Positions 44,206 through 53,936 of a DNA stretch of 64,000 bases are shown here, piece after piece. Source of the DNA: Pseudenterobacter timonensis. Its GTDB lineage: Bacteria; Pseudomonadota; Gammaproteobacteria; Enterobacterales; Enterobacteriaceae. Position 1 is the stretch's first letter. Each line of letters begins with the position of its first letter. The position numbers and the translations under genes are program-made. Under the pieces are notes generated by a model. The model searched no databases. It worked only from the letters and a program-made list of their open reading frames with translations, and was not told the origin of the DNA. The stretch lies in the NCBI RefSeq assembly GCF_900021175.1, contig NZ_FCOP01000013.1, positions 310,001-374,000 on the forward strand, in the 5' to 3' direction.

Positions 44206-45843
44206 TTAGCCCTGCAGCAGGGAGAGGATCTGCTGTGGAACCTGGTTCGCTTTAGCCAGCACGGAGTTACCCGCCTGCTGGATAATCTGCGCTTTAGACA
44301 TGTTGGACACTTCGGTCGCATAGTCGGCGTCCTGAATACGGGACTGCGCTTCAGACAGGTTGGTGGTGGTGTTGTTCAGGTTGGTTACCGCGGAATCCAG
44401 ACGGTTCTGGATAGCACCCAGGGAAGAACGGAATTTGTCGATAGTGCTAATCGCATCATCCAAAGTTGCCAACGGATCAGCCGTTTTGGAGGTTTTATTC
44501 TCAGTGCTGTATACCCCGTCAGCGCCTTTATAAATGTCTTTACCAGCACTGTTAGTAATTTTGCCATCTGCTTGTGCATAAAAGGTTGATACAGTATCAG
44601 TATCTTTTGTTAAGGAACCATCAGCGATAAAACCATCGCTTGTACCAGCAGCAGTAACACTATACACACTACCACCAATAGTAGCACTATAAGCTTTACC
44701 CGTAAAAGCAGTCGCTGAGACAGTTGCGCCTTCGATATTGACGGTACCAGTATCACCAGCTGCAGTATATTTTACACCCGTATCAGTTGTAATAGTCGTC
44801 GGAACTGCTGCGCCACCACTGTCTTTATTCTTCAATAATCCATCAAGTGTTGCTTGATCTGGTGAACCTGCAGTATTTTTAGTCAGGTTACCAGTGGAAT
44901 CTAAATACAACTGATCGCCATCACTGGATTTAATATTACCAGCATCGTCAATAACTACATTCTGTTTGGTGCCACCAATGTCAACAGAAGCTGAAACTGT
45001 CTTGCCAGCTGCTGGAATCAGATTTGCTGCAGCATTAGCTTGGGTAACATCAGTCGCCGTATATGAGAACGTCTTAGAATCTGCGTTGTAGGTATAAGTA
45101 GTTCCTACTGCGGCATCAGCGAGGCTAGTTGCACCAGTCGCAGTGATCTTATCACCTGTTTTCAACGCAGCCAGGATGTCTGCAGTTGCCGCAGCTTTAT
45201 TTGCAGTAGTTTTAGTATACGCAGTACTCCCATCAGAAGAGGTCAGTCCTTTGACATAACCATCTTTAACAAGCCCATCGGCAGTAGCTGAAACACTGGC
45301 CTTATCTGCACTGCCATTCACGTTAAAACCAGTCAGGTTTAATGTGGAAGAGTCAATTTTTTTCAGGTCGATAGTGATGGTCTGGCCATCATTTGCGCCA
45401 ACCTGGATTTTCATGGAACCGTCTTTCGCCAGTACGTTCACCCCGTTGAACTGGGTCTGACCGGATACGCGGTCAATTTCGTCCAGACGGGATTTGATTT
45501 CGTCCTGGATAGAATCCTGATCCTGCTGGGAGTTAGTACCGTTCTGAGACTGTACGGTCAGCTCACGGATACGCTGCAGGTTGTTGTTGATTTCAGACAG
45601 CGCGCCTTCGGTGGTCTGCGCAACGGAGATACCGTCGTTGGCGTTACGAGCCGCCTGAGTCAGGCCTTTAATGTTAGAGGTGAAACGGTTAGCAATCGCC
45701 TGGCCCGCAGCGTCATCTTTTGCGCTGTTGATGCGCAGACCGGAAGAGAGACGCTCAATGGCGGTAGACATTGCCGACTGGTTTTTGTTGATGTTGTTCT
45801 GAGTGATCAGCGAGAGGCTGTTGGTATTAATGACTTGTGCCAT
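44206..45843 (-). CDS. fliC: FliC, flagellin
   Basis: 545 aa filament protein. Conserved N-terminal (MAQVINTNSLSLITQNNINK, about 1-175) and C-terminal (about 450-545, ending QQILSLLQG) coiled-coil domains enclose a variable, surface-exposed middle. That middle, encoded roughly 44480-45340, is distinctly AT-rich and full of Ala, Thr, Gly and Asp, as in H-antigen domains. Start 45843 has AGGA 9 nt upstream; the open frame to 45891 is ignored. Divergent from fliD. Only one flagellin gene is in view. Confidence 0.97.
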   Translation of the reverse strand: MAQVINTNSLSLITQNNINKNQSAMSTAIERLSSGLRINSAKDDAAGQAIANRFTSNIKGLTQAARNANDGISVAQTTEGALSEINNNLQRIRELTVQSQNGTNSQQDQDSIQDEIKSRLDEIDRVSGQTQFNGVNVLAKDGSMKIQVGANDGQTITIDLKKIDSSTLNLTGFNVNGSADKASVSATADGLVKDGYVKGLTSSDGSTAYTKTTANKAAATADILAALKTGDKITATGATSLADAAVGTTYTYNADSKTFSYTATDVTQANAAANLIPAAGKTVSASVDIGGTKQNVVIDDAGNIKSSDGDQLYLDSTGNLTKNTAGSPDQATLDGLLKNKDSGGAAVPTTITTDTGVKYTAAGDTGTVNIEGATVSATAFTGKAYSATIGGSVYSVTAAGTSDGFIADGSLTKDTDTVSTFYAQADGKITNSAGKDIYKGADGVYSTENKTSKTADPLATLDDAISTIDKFRSSLGAIQNRLDSAVTNLNNTTTNLSEAQSRIQDADYATEVSNMSKAQIIQQAGNSVLAKANQVPQQILSLLQG

Positions 45844-45918
45844 GATTACGTTTCCTGTGTTACAAATCAGAGTTTCGAGTCGGGCTTCCACCCATCGGCT
45901 TCATCGCCGTCAAAGGTG

Positions 45919-45945
45919 TTATCGTCTGGCGCAAAACAACCTTTA
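45919..45945 (-). promoter_or_regulatory. Sigma-28 promoter of fliC
   Basis: On the minus strand: TAAAGGTT, 11 nt, GACGATAA. Same two blocks as the known enterobacterial fliC promoter. Confidence 0.92.
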
Positions 45946-46039
45946 GAATTTTTTTGCGATCGTCAGTGATTTTTTTAGCCACGGAAATATCCCTCTCTAT
46001 ACGCCTTATTCCCGCCATTAAAAAACGCGATTCAACCGT

Positions 46040-46066
46040 AAACTTTGCGCAGTTCAGGCCGATAAC
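46040..46066 (+). promoter_or_regulatory. Sigma-28 promoter of fliDST
   Basis: TAAACTTT, 11 nt, GCCGATAA; 41 bp before the fliD start. Confidence 0.92.
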
Positions 46067-46107
46067 CCTTCTATTCGTTCTACGTGTCGATAGATTAAGG
46101 AATTAAG

Positions 46108-47520
46108 ATGGCAAGTATTTCTACGCTGGGAGTTGGTTCGGGTCTGGCTTTGGGAGATATTCTGGACAGCCTGACCGCTGCTCAGAAACAGCAGTTAACG
46201 CCGATTTCAAATCAGCAGTCTTCCTATACGGCAAAACTTAGCGCCTACGGCACGTTGAAAAGCGCGCTGGAAACGTTCCAGACGGCGAATACGGCCTTAA
46301 ATAAAGCCGATCTCTTTACGGCAACGTCAACCACCAGCAGTTCCACCGCCTTTAGCGCCACCACCTCCGGGAACGCCATCACGGGGAAATATACGATTAG
46401 CATAAGCCAGCTGGCGCAGGCGCAGACGCTCACTACAGGCACAACGCAGAAAGACAGCAAAGCCACAATTGCAACATCAGACAGCAAAATTACCATTCAG
46501 CAAGGCGGCGATAAGAAGCCCGTTACTATCGATATCAGCGCCGCAAACTCGTCGCTGAACGGCATTCGTGACGCGATTAACAAAGCCGATGCCGGGGTTA
46601 CCGCCAGTATTATTAATGTCGGGAACGGGGAATATCGCCTCTCCATTACCTCCAAAGAGACGGGCGCTGCCAATGCCATGACCATCAGTGTCAGCGGCGA
46701 TACGGTCCTGCAAAGCTTTATGGGGTATAACGGCAAAAAAGATGACAATTCAAACGGAATGATCGAAAGCGTCACCGCGCAGAACGCGATGCTCAAGGTC
46801 AATAACGTTGATATCGAAAACAGCAGCAATACGATTAGCGACGCGCTGGAAAATATTACGCTTAACCTTAACGACGTCACGACCGGCAACCAGACGCTGA
46901 CCATTACCAGCGATCCTTCGAAAGCGAAAAAAGCGATCACCGACTGGGTGGATGCCTATAACTCGCTGCAGGATACCTTCAGCAGCTTGACGAAATATGT
47001 GGCGGTTGACGCAGGCGCGGACGCGCAGAGCAGCAGCAACGGCGCCCTGCTGGGCGACACCACGCTGCGCACCATCCAGACGCAGCTAAAAAGCATTCTG
47101 AGCAACACCGCCAGCAGCTCGTCGATCAAGACGCTGGCGCAGGTGGGGATCACCTCCGACCCGAGCACCGGCAAGCTTAAAGTAGATGATACAAAACTCA
47201 CCAACGGGCTTAAAGACAGCTCAGCCGGTATTAAAGAGTTACTGGTGGGAGATGGCAAAAACACCGGGATGACCACCACCATCGCCACCGATCTGACGAG
47301 CTGGCTCTCCAGCACCGGTATCATCCAGGCAGCGAAAGATGGCGTCAGCAAGACGCTGAATAATTTAACGGAGCAATATAACGCCACCAGCGCGCGTATT
47401 GATTCGATGGTTGCCCGCTATAAAGAGCAGTTCACGCAGCTGGACGTCATGATGAACTCGCTCAACTCCACCAGCAGCTACCTGACCCAGCAGTTCGAAA
47501 ATACGAACAGCAAAAACTAA
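46108..47520 (+). CDS. fliD: FliD, filament cap protein
   Basis: 470 aa hook-associated protein 2, which caps the filament and folds new flagellin into place. Begins MASISTLGVGSGLALGDILDSL. Conserved coiled-coil ends flank a variable middle; the C-terminal ARIDSMVARYKEQFTQLDVMMNSL is typical. AGGAATTAAG precedes the start. Confidence 0.95.
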   Translation: MASISTLGVGSGLALGDILDSLTAAQKQQLTPISNQQSSYTAKLSAYGTLKSALETFQTANTALNKADLFTATSTTSSSTAFSATTSGNAITGKYTISISQLAQAQTLTTGTTQKDSKATIATSDSKITIQQGGDKKPVTIDISAANSSLNGIRDAINKADAGVTASIINVGNGEYRLSITSKETGAANAMTISVSGDTVLQSFMGYNGKKDDNSNGMIESVTAQNAMLKVNNVDIENSSNTISDALENITLNLNDVTTGNQTLTITSDPSKAKKAITDWVDAYNSLQDTFSSLTKYVAVDAGADAQSSSNGALLGDTTLRTIQTQLKSILSNTASSSSIKTLAQVGITSDPSTGKLKVDDTKLTNGLKDSSAGIKELLVGDGKNTGMTTTIATDLTSWLSSTGIIQAAKDGVSKTLNNLTEQYNATSARIDSMVARYKEQFTQLDVMMNSLNSTSSYLTQQFENTNSKN

Positions 47521-47540
47521 TCTGACCCGAGGGGGATAAC

Positions 47541-47951
47541 ATGTACGGCGCAAAAGGCACACAGGCCTATGCAAAAATTGGGGTTGAAAGCGCGGTGATG
47601 AGCGCCAGCCAGCATCAGCTGGTCACCATGCTGTTCGACGGCGCGCTTAGCGCGCTGGTGCGGGCGCGGCTGTTCCTGCAGGACGGCAATCTTCCGGCGA
47701 AAGGCGAAGCGCTCTCGAAGGCCATCAATATCATCGAAAATGGTCTCAAAATTGGCCTTGATGAAGAGAGCGGCGACCAGCTGGCACAAAATTTAATCAG
47801 CCTCTACGCCTACATGGTTCGCCGTCTCCTTCAGGCCAATCTGCATAACGACGCCGGGGCCATCGAAGAGGTGGAATCGCTGCTGCGCAACATCGCAGAC
47901 GGCTGGAAGGAGTCCGTTGGTATGCCAAACCTAATTCAGGACGCTGTCTAA
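47541..47951 (+). CDS. fliS: FliS, flagellin export chaperone
   Basis: 136 aa helical chaperone that binds the flagellin C-terminus to prevent early polymerisation. Begins [20 protein letters not shown]. Between fliD (20 bp) and fliT (1-nt overlap). Confidence 0.95.
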   Translation: MYGAKGTQAYAKIGVESAVMSASQHQLVTMLFDGALSALVRARLFLQDGNLPAKGEALSKAINIIENGLKIGLDEESGDQLAQNLISLYAYMVRRLLQANLHNDAGAIEEVESLLRNIADGWKESVGMPNLIQDAV

Positions 47952-48325
47952 TGAGCAACGCACCGCAACTGTATACCCTGTATCAACAGCTTCTCGATCA
48001 AAGCACGCTTATGCTGCGACTGGCCAGCCAGGGACTATGGGATGAGTTAATAGCCTGTGAGACGGAGTATGTCAGTGCGGTGCAAAAACTGTCCGGCCTG
48101 ACGCAGACGATGCAGCCTTCCCTGCAGATGCAGGAGCAGCTGAGGCCGACGCTGCGCGCCATCCTTCATAATGAAAGCCAGGTGAAAGCGCTGCTGCAGG
48201 TCAGAATGGACGAGCTGGCAAAACTGGTCGGCCAGACCTCCATTCAAAAATCGGTGCTGTCAGCCTACGGCAATCAGGGCGGGCATATTCTCGTTCCACA
48301 GCAGAACGCCGAACTTAACCCATAA
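47951..48325 (+). CDS. fliT: FliT, FliD export chaperone and FlhDC inhibitor
   Basis: 124 aa helical protein that chaperones the FliD cap and, when free, binds FlhC to lower class 2 expression. Similarity to E. coli FliT is clear at [19 protein letters not shown]. Last gene of fliDST. Confidence 0.93.
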   Translation: MSNAPQLYTLYQQLLDQSTLMLRLASQGLWDELIACETEYVSAVQKLSGLTQTMQPSLQMQEQLRPTLRAILHNESQVKALLQVRMDELAKLVGQTSIQKSVLSAYGNQGGHILVPQQNAELNP

Positions 48326-48330
48326 TTTTC

Positions 48331-48364
48331 CCGGCATACGAGTATCTTATGCTGCGTATGCCGG
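48331..48364 (+). terminator. Terminator of fliDST
   Basis: Ten-bp stem CCGGCATACG / CGTATGCCGG with a 14-nt loop, flanked by TTTTC and GAAATTTT. Confidence 0.75.
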
Positions 48365-48418
48365 AAATTTTGCGCTTCGTATTCCATACTTGAGACTCAT
48401 AGACTCAGGAGATGTTGT

Positions 48419-49906
48419 ATGCGCAACCCCACCCTTCTGCAATGCTTTCACTGGTACTACCCCGACGGCGGGGAACTGTGGCCAGAAGTGACTGCCCTTG
48501 CGCCTAATCTCAACGAAATTGGTATCAATATGATCTGGCTCCCGCCCGCCTGTAAGGGCGCAGCCGGGGGCTATTCGGTCGGCTATGACTCCTACGATCT
48601 CTTCGATCTGGGCGAGTTTAACCAGAAAGGAACCATTGCCACTAAATATGGCGACAAAGCACAGCTGCTGGAGGCGATTAACGCGCTAAAAGCTCACGAT
48701 ATCGCGGTGCTGCTGGATGTGGTGGTCAACCACAAAATGGGCGCCGACGAGAAAGAGGCGGTGCGGGTCCAGCGCGTCAACGAACAGGACAGGACCCAGA
48801 TCAATGAGGAGATCATTGAATGCGAGGCCTGGACGCGCTACACCTTCCCCGGCCGCGCCGGGAAATATTCGCAGTTTATCTGGGATTACAAATGCTTCAG
48901 CGGTATTGACCATATCGAAAACCCCACCGAGGACGGGATCTATAAAATCGTCAACGACTATACCGGCGACGGCTGGAACGACCAGGTCGATAACGAGATG
49001 GGCAATTTCGATTACCTCATGGGGGAAAACATCGATTACCGTAACCGCGCGGTGACCGAGGAGATCAAATACTGGGCCCGCTGGGTAATGGAAGAGACCG
49101 GCTGCGACGGCTTTCGTCTCGACGCGGTAAAACATATTCCGGCCTGGTTTTATAAAGAGTGGATCGAGCACGTGCAGGAGGTGGCGCCTGAGCCGCTCTT
49201 TATCGTCGCGGAGTACTGGTCCCATGAGGTGGATAAACTGCAGCGCTACATTGAGCAGGTCGACGGCAAGACCATGCTGTTCGACGCGCCGCTGCAGATG
49301 AACTTCCATGAAGCGTCGCAGCAGGGGCGCGACTATGACATGAGCCAGATTTTTACCGGCACGCTGGTAGAGGCCGATCCGTTCCACGCCGTGACGCTGG
49401 TCGCTAACCACGACACGCAGCCGCTGCAGGCGCTGGAAGCGCCGGTGGAGGCCTGGTTTAAACCCCTCGCTTACGCCCTTATTCTGCTGCGTGAAAACGG
49501 GGTGCCGAGCGTCTTTTATCCCGATCTGTTCGGCGCCAGCTATGAAGATACCGGCAGCGACGGCGAAACGTATCATATCGACATGCCGGTTATTGAGCAG
49601 CTCCACGAGCTGATCCTGGCCCGCCAGCGTTTTGCCCACGGCGTTCAGACGCTCTGGTTCGATCACCCTAACTGTATCGCCTTCAGCCGCAGCGGCACCG
49701 CGGAAGATCCGGGCTGCGTGGTGGTATTGTCCAACGGCGACGCGGGCGAAAAAAGGTTACAGCTGGGGGAAAACTACGGCAATAAACGCTGGCGGGACTA
49801 TCTGAGCAACCGGGAAGAGACGGTCGAAACTGACGAAAACGGCGAAGGGGTCTTTACCTGTAACGGCGGCAGCGTCAGCGTCTGGGTACTGGAAGAGGTC
49901 TTATAA
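48419..49906 (+). CDS. amyA: AmyA, cytoplasmic alpha-amylase
   Basis: 495 aa GH13 enzyme without a signal peptide, hydrolysing internal alpha-1,4-glucans. Conserved regions: [19 protein letters not shown] (nucleophile Asp), [10 protein letters not shown] (acid Glu) and LVANHDTQ (transition-state Asp). AGGAG lies 7 nt before the start. Same place as E. coli amyA after fliDST. Confidence 0.96.
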   Translation: MRNPTLLQCFHWYYPDGGELWPEVTALAPNLNEIGINMIWLPPACKGAAGGYSVGYDSYDLFDLGEFNQKGTIATKYGDKAQLLEAINALKAHDIAVLLDVVVNHKMGADEKEAVRVQRVNEQDRTQINEEIIECEAWTRYTFPGRAGKYSQFIWDYKCFSGIDHIENPTEDGIYKIVNDYTGDGWNDQVDNEMGNFDYLMGENIDYRNRAVTEEIKYWARWVMEETGCDGFRLDAVKHIPAWFYKEWIEHVQEVAPEPLFIVAEYWSHEVDKLQRYIEQVDGKTMLFDAPLQMNFHEASQQGRDYDMSQIFTGTLVEADPFHAVTLVANHDTQPLQALEAPVEAWFKPLAYALILLRENGVPSVFYPDLFGASYEDTGSDGETYHIDMPVIEQLHELILARQRFAHGVQTLWFDHPNCIAFSRSGTAEDPGCVVVLSNGDAGEKRLQLGENYGNKRWRDYLSNREETVETDENGEGVFTCNGGSVSVWVLEEVL

Positions 49907-49911
49907 CGGGT

Positions 49912-49939
49912 TGCCGGGGCGGAAAAACCGCACCCGGCA
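49912..49939. terminator. Hairpin between amyA and yedD
   Basis: Imperfect 11-12 bp stem TGCCGGGGCGG / CCGCACCCGGCA around AAAAA, between convergent genes; no strong T-run. Confidence 0.45.
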
Positions 49940-49946
49940 GCATGAT

Positions 49947-50360
49947 TCAGGGAAGCGGGCTGGTGAGCGGATTTTTGCCAAGATAATCCGCACACTCCAC
50001 CGTAGGGCGATCAACGCGCTGCAGCTCCATGCCGTCATACTCCAGCACGCCATCGTCCAGGTCGAGCGAATAGACGTCGCGCTTGCTCGTTACGTTATAG
50101 TAATCGTCCGAGCGCAGCATGATTTTGCCCGGCACCGCGATCACGCGCTGCCACTGGCGGCAATCGAGCGTATCGCCCTCTTTCGTTACCACCAGCGTCG
50201 CGATCGCCTCCGGGCTTACCATCGCGCTTTGCGGCCCCATTGACTGCCAGTACCCCACCAGGCTTGCAGGGGCAGGATGTTTCACCACATCCTCATATCT
50301 GTCTACCTGCACACACCCGCTTAATGTCATCAGCGCGGCCAATATTGCTATTTTTTTCAT
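49947..50360 (-). CDS. yedD: YedD, lipoprotein
   Basis: 137 aa outer-membrane-type lipoprotein with lipobox LSGC. EAIATLVVTKEGDTLDCRQWQRVIAVPG matches E. coli YedD. Function unknown. Two ATG codons stand in tandem at 50363 and 50360; GGGA spacing favours the second. It is the last chromosomal gene before the prophage; yedE follows in E. coli. Confidence 0.92.
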   Translation of the reverse strand: MKKIAILAALMTLSGCVQVDRYEDVVKHPAPASLVGYWQSMGPQSAMVSPEAIATLVVTKEGDTLDCRQWQRVIAVPGKIMLRSDDYYNVTSKRDVYSLDLDDGVLEYDGMELQRVDRPTVECADYLGKNPLTSPLP

Positions 50361-50486
50361 CATCTTTCCCGCATGCGAAGAAAAAAATATTGTGGCATTA
50401 AAGCGGCCATGCTGCCAGCGAAATGGTCGGGGGGTTATACCTGCATGCTCATGACATGAGCATACATTTTTCATAAACGACAAAGA

Positions 50487-50547
50487 TCGTCCAAGAGCGC
50501 GCCAAATAACAGATGGTAACAGTCGTCTAAAACATCAATCGTCTAAG
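50487..50547. repeat. Three short repeats at the prophage left end
   Basis: TCGTC(C/T)AA(A/G) occurs at 50487-50495, 50523-50531 and 50539-50547, in the gap between yedD and the first phage gene. Such spaced repeats can be integrase arm sites; the attachment core itself cannot be seen without the other prophage end. Confidence 0.35.
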
Positions 50548-50591
50548 TTCACCTTAGATCGAGTGCTGTTTTATGTCCCACCCATGCCCCA

Positions 50592-50915
50592 TCACATCAC
50601 TGGGCAGTCGTCATCATCCTTGATGCGGTTGATGAAGTAAGTGACCCGCCCCAGCACCTCCACATCAGCAAGTGCCTCACCTTCTATCGCTTCTCCGTCA
50701 TCAGTGATTAATGCGCCACCCATCAGCTTAGCGAACTGCGTTCTGCAGTCTGAGAGTATGAGCAGCACATCGGATGCGCATTTACTTGCTGCAGGCTCTA
50801 TGACAGCGTAACCAGTATCTGTCTCGAGTATTCTTGTCTGAGCGCCGACACCGCATACATCAGTCGGCATTAATGAGCGCTCTACGTAGTCAGTAGCAGG
50901 AGACGGAAAGCCCAT
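50592..50915 (-). CDS. UmuD-like phage protein without the peptidase motif
   Basis: 107 aa. The first residues MGFPSPATDYVE are those of UmuD (MGFPSPAADYVE), and the rest resembles short S24-related proteins of lambdoid prophages. The Ser-containing SGDSM block of UmuD is missing, so self-cleavage is unlikely. Start overlaps the stop of the upstream gene (TGATG). The two form an operon under a LexA box. Role unknown; it could act on host UmuD or polymerase V. Confidence 0.65.
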   Translation of the reverse strand: MGFPSPATDYVERSLMPTDVCGVGAQTRILETDTGYAVIEPAASKCASDVLLILSDCRTQFAKLMGGALITDDGEAIEGEALADVEVLGRVTYFINRIKDDDDCPVM

Positions 50916-51154
50916 CAGTGCACCCTCCCCATATTTCGTAGCATCCAGAGACGGTTATCGCTGTGCTCAGGAGTTTTGTCTACGAAGTCGGGCTGGTATC
51001 GCTCTATCCATTCGTTCGCATCGGTTAGCGTGAAATGCCATTTGCGTTCACGCAAAGCGTCCACAAAATCCTGTGTAGTCAGCCACCTGTAACCTTTTGG
51101 GTTGATCTGCACTGCGCTGATGAATGCCTCTGTCTTGTCCTTTTCTCTCGCCAT
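50915..51154 (-). CDS. Small SOS-controlled phage protein
   Basis: 79 aa soluble protein (MAREKDKTEAFISAVQINPKG) that I do not recognise. It has a strong ribosome site, GGAGG 5 nt before ATG. A near-perfect LexA box lies 17 bp upstream, so it is induced by DNA damage. Lambdoid phages place DinI-, Tum- or antirepressor-type genes in this kind of operon, but no such motif is visible. Confidence 0.7.
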   Translation of the reverse strand: MAREKDKTEAFISAVQINPKGYRWLTTQDFVDALRERKWHFTLTDANEWIERYQPDFVDKTPEHSDNRLWMLRNMGRVH

Positions 51155-51170
51155 GATAACCTCCGATAGA

Positions 51171-51190
51171 TACTGTATATTAATACAGTA
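51171..51190 (-). promoter_or_regulatory. LexA (SOS) box
   Basis: TACTGTATATTAATACAGTA, i.e. CTGT-N8-ACAG with full flanking symmetry, 17 bp before the 79-aa gene. Confidence 0.92.
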
Positions 51191-51194
51191 TTAC

Positions 51195-51213
51195 TGATCG
51201 GCGGTGTCGATCA
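51195..51213 (+). promoter_or_regulatory. Inverted repeat with two Dam sites upstream of gtrA
   Basis: TGATCG-N7-CGATCA, holding two GATC sites 13 bp apart, about 55 bp before gtrA. Phage gtr operons such as that of P22 are phase-varied by Dam methylation and OxyR at paired GATC sites; this repeat fits that plan but an OxyR site was not proven. Confidence 0.5.
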
Positions 51214-51266
51214 ACTGAGAATAGGATGATAGACTTCTGCATTCACGGAAATGATTGATTTGAAAA

Positions 51267-51629
51267 ATGTTAAAACTATTCTTGAAGTACACATCTATCG
51301 GCGTAATCAATACCCTGATTCACTGGGTAGTTTTCGCGATTTGCATCTACGGGCTGCATACAAATCAGGCCCTGGCTAACTTCTATGGTTTCGTGATTGC
51401 TGTGTCGTTCAGCTTTTATGCAAACGCCAGGTTCACTTTTAATTCTCAGACTACTACCATGCGCTACATGCTCTATGTTGGTTTTATGGGCTGTCTGAGC
51501 GCTGTCGTTGGCTGGTCAGCTGACAGATGTGGCCTGCCGCCAATAATAACTCTGGTAGGCTTCTCTGCCATCAGCCTTGTATGTGGGTTTATTTATTCTA
51601 AATTCATTGTCTTTAGGGATGCGAAATGA
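51267..51629 (+). CDS. gtrA: GtrA, bactoprenol-glucose flippase
   Basis: 120 aa membrane protein with four hydrophobic segments, GtrA family. In serotype-converting phages it moves undecaprenyl-phosphate-glucose to the periplasmic side. Begins [21 protein letters not shown]. First gene of gtrA-gtrB-gtr(type); stop overlaps the gtrB start by 4 nt. The operon is much more AT-rich than the host genes. Confidence 0.92.
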   Translation: MLKLFLKYTSIGVINTLIHWVVFAICIYGLHTNQALANFYGFVIAVSFSFYANARFTFNSQTTTMRYMLYVGFMGCLSAVVGWSADRCGLPPIITLVGFSAISLVCGFIYSKFIVFRDAK

Positions 51630-52546
51630 AGATTTCTCTGGTCGTTCCTGTTTTTAATGAAGAGGATGCTATTCCTATCTTCTATAAAACAGTTCGGGAA
51701 TTTGAAGAGTTAAAGAAGCATGAAGTTGAAATTGTATTTATCAACGATGGAAGCAAGGACGCTACAGAATCTATTATTAATACGCTAGCTGTTTCAGATC
51801 CGCTTGTGATACCCCTGTCATTCACTCGCAACTTTGGTAAAGAGCCTGCACTATTTGCCGGGCTTGATAGCGCTACCGGTGATGCGATTATCCCGATTGA
51901 TGTGGACCTACAAGACCCTATCGAAGTTATCCCGCATCTCATAGAGAAATGGCAGGAAGGCGCTGATATGGTTCTGGCTAAGCGCTCTGACCGCTCGACG
52001 GATGGCAGGCTGAAGCGTAAAACCGCTGAATGGTTCTATAAACTCCACAACAAAATCAGTAGCCCGCAGATCGAGGAAAACGTTGGTGACTTCAGACTGA
52101 TGTCCCGAGAAGTAGTTGAAAATATCAAACTCATGCCAGAGCGTAACCTGTTTATGAAAGGTGTACTGTCATGGGTTGGTGGGCGAACTGATGTTGTCGA
52201 ATATGCTCGTGCGGAACGTGTCGCAGGGAATACTAAATTCAACGGATGGAAGTTATGGAACCTTGCACTTGAAGGGATAACGAGCTTCTCCACCTTCCCT
52301 CTTCGTATGTGGACTTACATCGGTCTGTTCGTTGCTGGAATGGCTTTCATGTATGGTGCATGGATGATTATAGACACGCTTGCTTTCGGAAACCCTGTTC
52401 GTGGCTATCCTTCACTGCTTGTTTCTGTCCTTTTTCTTGGAGGGGTTCAACTGATAGGAATTGGTGTTCTTGGAGAATATGTTGGAAGGATTTACTTTGA
52501 AGTTAAAAAAAGACCTCGCTACATCTTAAAAGCAAACAGGAAGTAA
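51626..52546 (+). CDS. gtrB: GtrB, bactoprenol glucosyltransferase
   Basis: 306 aa: a cytoplasmic GT2 domain ([36 protein letters not shown]) and two C-terminal membrane segments (about 228-255 and 265-290). It transfers glucose from UDP-glucose to undecaprenyl phosphate. Highly conserved among phage gtr clusters. Confidence 0.94.
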   Translation: MKISLVVPVFNEEDAIPIFYKTVREFEELKKHEVEIVFINDGSKDATESIINTLAVSDPLVIPLSFTRNFGKEPALFAGLDSATGDAIIPIDVDLQDPIEVIPHLIEKWQEGADMVLAKRSDRSTDGRLKRKTAEWFYKLHNKISSPQIEENVGDFRLMSREVVENIKLMPERNLFMKGVLSWVGGRTDVVEYARAERVAGNTKFNGWKLWNLALEGITSFSTFPLRMWTYIGLFVAGMAFMYGAWMIIDTLAFGNPVRGYPSLLVSVLFLGGVQLIGIGVLGEYVGRIYFEVKKRPRYILKANRK

Positions 52547-52558
52547 ACGGATATTTAT

Positions 52559-53806
52559 ATGAATAATATGAAATACAACTCGCTATGGATGATGACTGCT
52601 ATATTCATAGCTTCTTTTTGTGCAATTGTTTTACGCAGACCAGACATCATATTCAATGCGCAACCATGGGCAGAGGATGGCGTAGTGTGGATGCAATTCA
52701 TACATAACGAAGGATTCTTTTCTACGATATTCGCACCACAGAACGGATATTATCAAACTATATCCAAGCTAGTTTTTGGATTTGCTCTTCAGTTTGGCTT
52801 AGAAAATGCTCCATTAATTGCCAATGTTTGTGCGATTTCTTTGCGTTGTTTCATGATTATGTTTCTTCTCTCATCGAGATTTAAAAGCATCAATATATGG
52901 TATAGGTTCGCGATGGTAGTGTATTTCATTGCGATGCCAAATATAGATGAAGGATACGTAAATATAACTAACGCCCACTGGTATCTTTCTGTATACCTTA
53001 TGATGGTTCTAGTAGCTGAAAAACCAGAGACTAAATTAGGCGATGCCCACGACTTTTTAGTTCTTTTTATTGCTGCACTTAGCGGCCCTTTCATCGTATT
53101 TGTTGCTCCATGCCTGTTTATTAAAAGATGTTATGAAAGGGGCGGCATCTGGAATGCAATAAAAGGGGTCAATTCTTTTGACATTATAGCTGCCGCCCTG
53201 ACACTTATTCAGGTTGTAGCCATTCTAACAACATCCAGCGAAAACAGAACAGCTGCACCTCTTGGTGCTAGCTTCTCTTTATTGTCGGAAATAATTAATT
53301 ACAGAGTAGTGGTTGGTACTTTTTTTGATAATGTTAAAACGCAAATCATAGATGCCAATTCAGCATTAAACATTATCAGCTTTATTGTTTTGACTATTAT
53401 CCTCGTTATAATGTTCGTCAAGGGTAGCAAAAACATGAGAGTCTGCATGCTATTCCCTGTGATAATGATTTCATTTTCTCTTGCGCGCCCCATGATGGCG
53501 AATGAAGCTGAGCAATGGCCTGTATTTCTTTACCCGGGCGCCGGTCAGCGTTATTTTATCGTAACTAATATATTCTTCTTTGCTTTTGCTTTGTATGTAA
53601 TACATAGATTAACTGGCGGCAAGTCATTATCAGCATTGTTGCTATCTGCCCTGCTTGTCCCTTTGTACGCATCATATTTCAATATTTACCCCCTCAAAGA
53701 CATGGCATACAAAGATCAAGTTATGAAATATCATGAGCTTAATAAAGGAGAAAGCATCATGATACATATAAACCCAGGATGGTCATTTAGTCTTATTAAG
53801 AAATAG
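52559..53806 (+). CDS. Type-specific O-antigen glucosyltransferase (Gtr)
   Basis: 415 aa membrane protein with about ten hydrophobic segments, begins MNNMKYNSLWMMTAIFIAS. The third gene of phage gtr operons is unique to each serotype and attaches glucose from the lipid carrier to a given O-antigen sugar. It has the early periplasmic loop with acidic residues (NAQPWAEDGVVWM) common to the class. Which linkage it makes cannot be read. Strongly AT-rich. Confidence 0.8.
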   Translation: MNNMKYNSLWMMTAIFIASFCAIVLRRPDIIFNAQPWAEDGVVWMQFIHNEGFFSTIFAPQNGYYQTISKLVFGFALQFGLENAPLIANVCAISLRCFMIMFLLSSRFKSINIWYRFAMVVYFIAMPNIDEGYVNITNAHWYLSVYLMMVLVAEKPETKLGDAHDFLVLFIAALSGPFIVFVAPCLFIKRCYERGGIWNAIKGVNSFDIIAAALTLIQVVAILTTSSENRTAAPLGASFSLLSEIINYRVVVGTFFDNVKTQIIDANSALNIISFIVLTIILVIMFVKGSKNMRVCMLFPVIMISFSLARPMMANEAEQWPVFLYPGAGQRYFIVTNIFFFAFALYVIHRLTGGKSLSALLLSALLVPLYASYFNIYPLKDMAYKDQVMKYHELNKGESIMIHINPGWSFSLIKK

Positions 53807-53838
53807 AACAATAAGCGCCCTTTAGGGCGCTTATTGTT
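53807..53838. terminator. Bidirectional terminator between gtr operon and tail spike
   Basis: Perfect 14-bp stem (AACAATAAGCGCCC and its complement) with loop TTTA, between convergent transcripts. Confidence 0.9.
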
Positions 53839-53936
53839 GTAATTTTCAACAATTTTTTTCATAATAGTCTAGCTGCCGCGAACTTGTAATGCGCAACATT
53901 GCAAAGCCCACATAAGTAGATATTGTATGAAGGGTT

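Noticed and set aside
48686..49666. 326-codon minus-strand frame
   Set aside because: Antisense shadow of amyA, no recognisable family.
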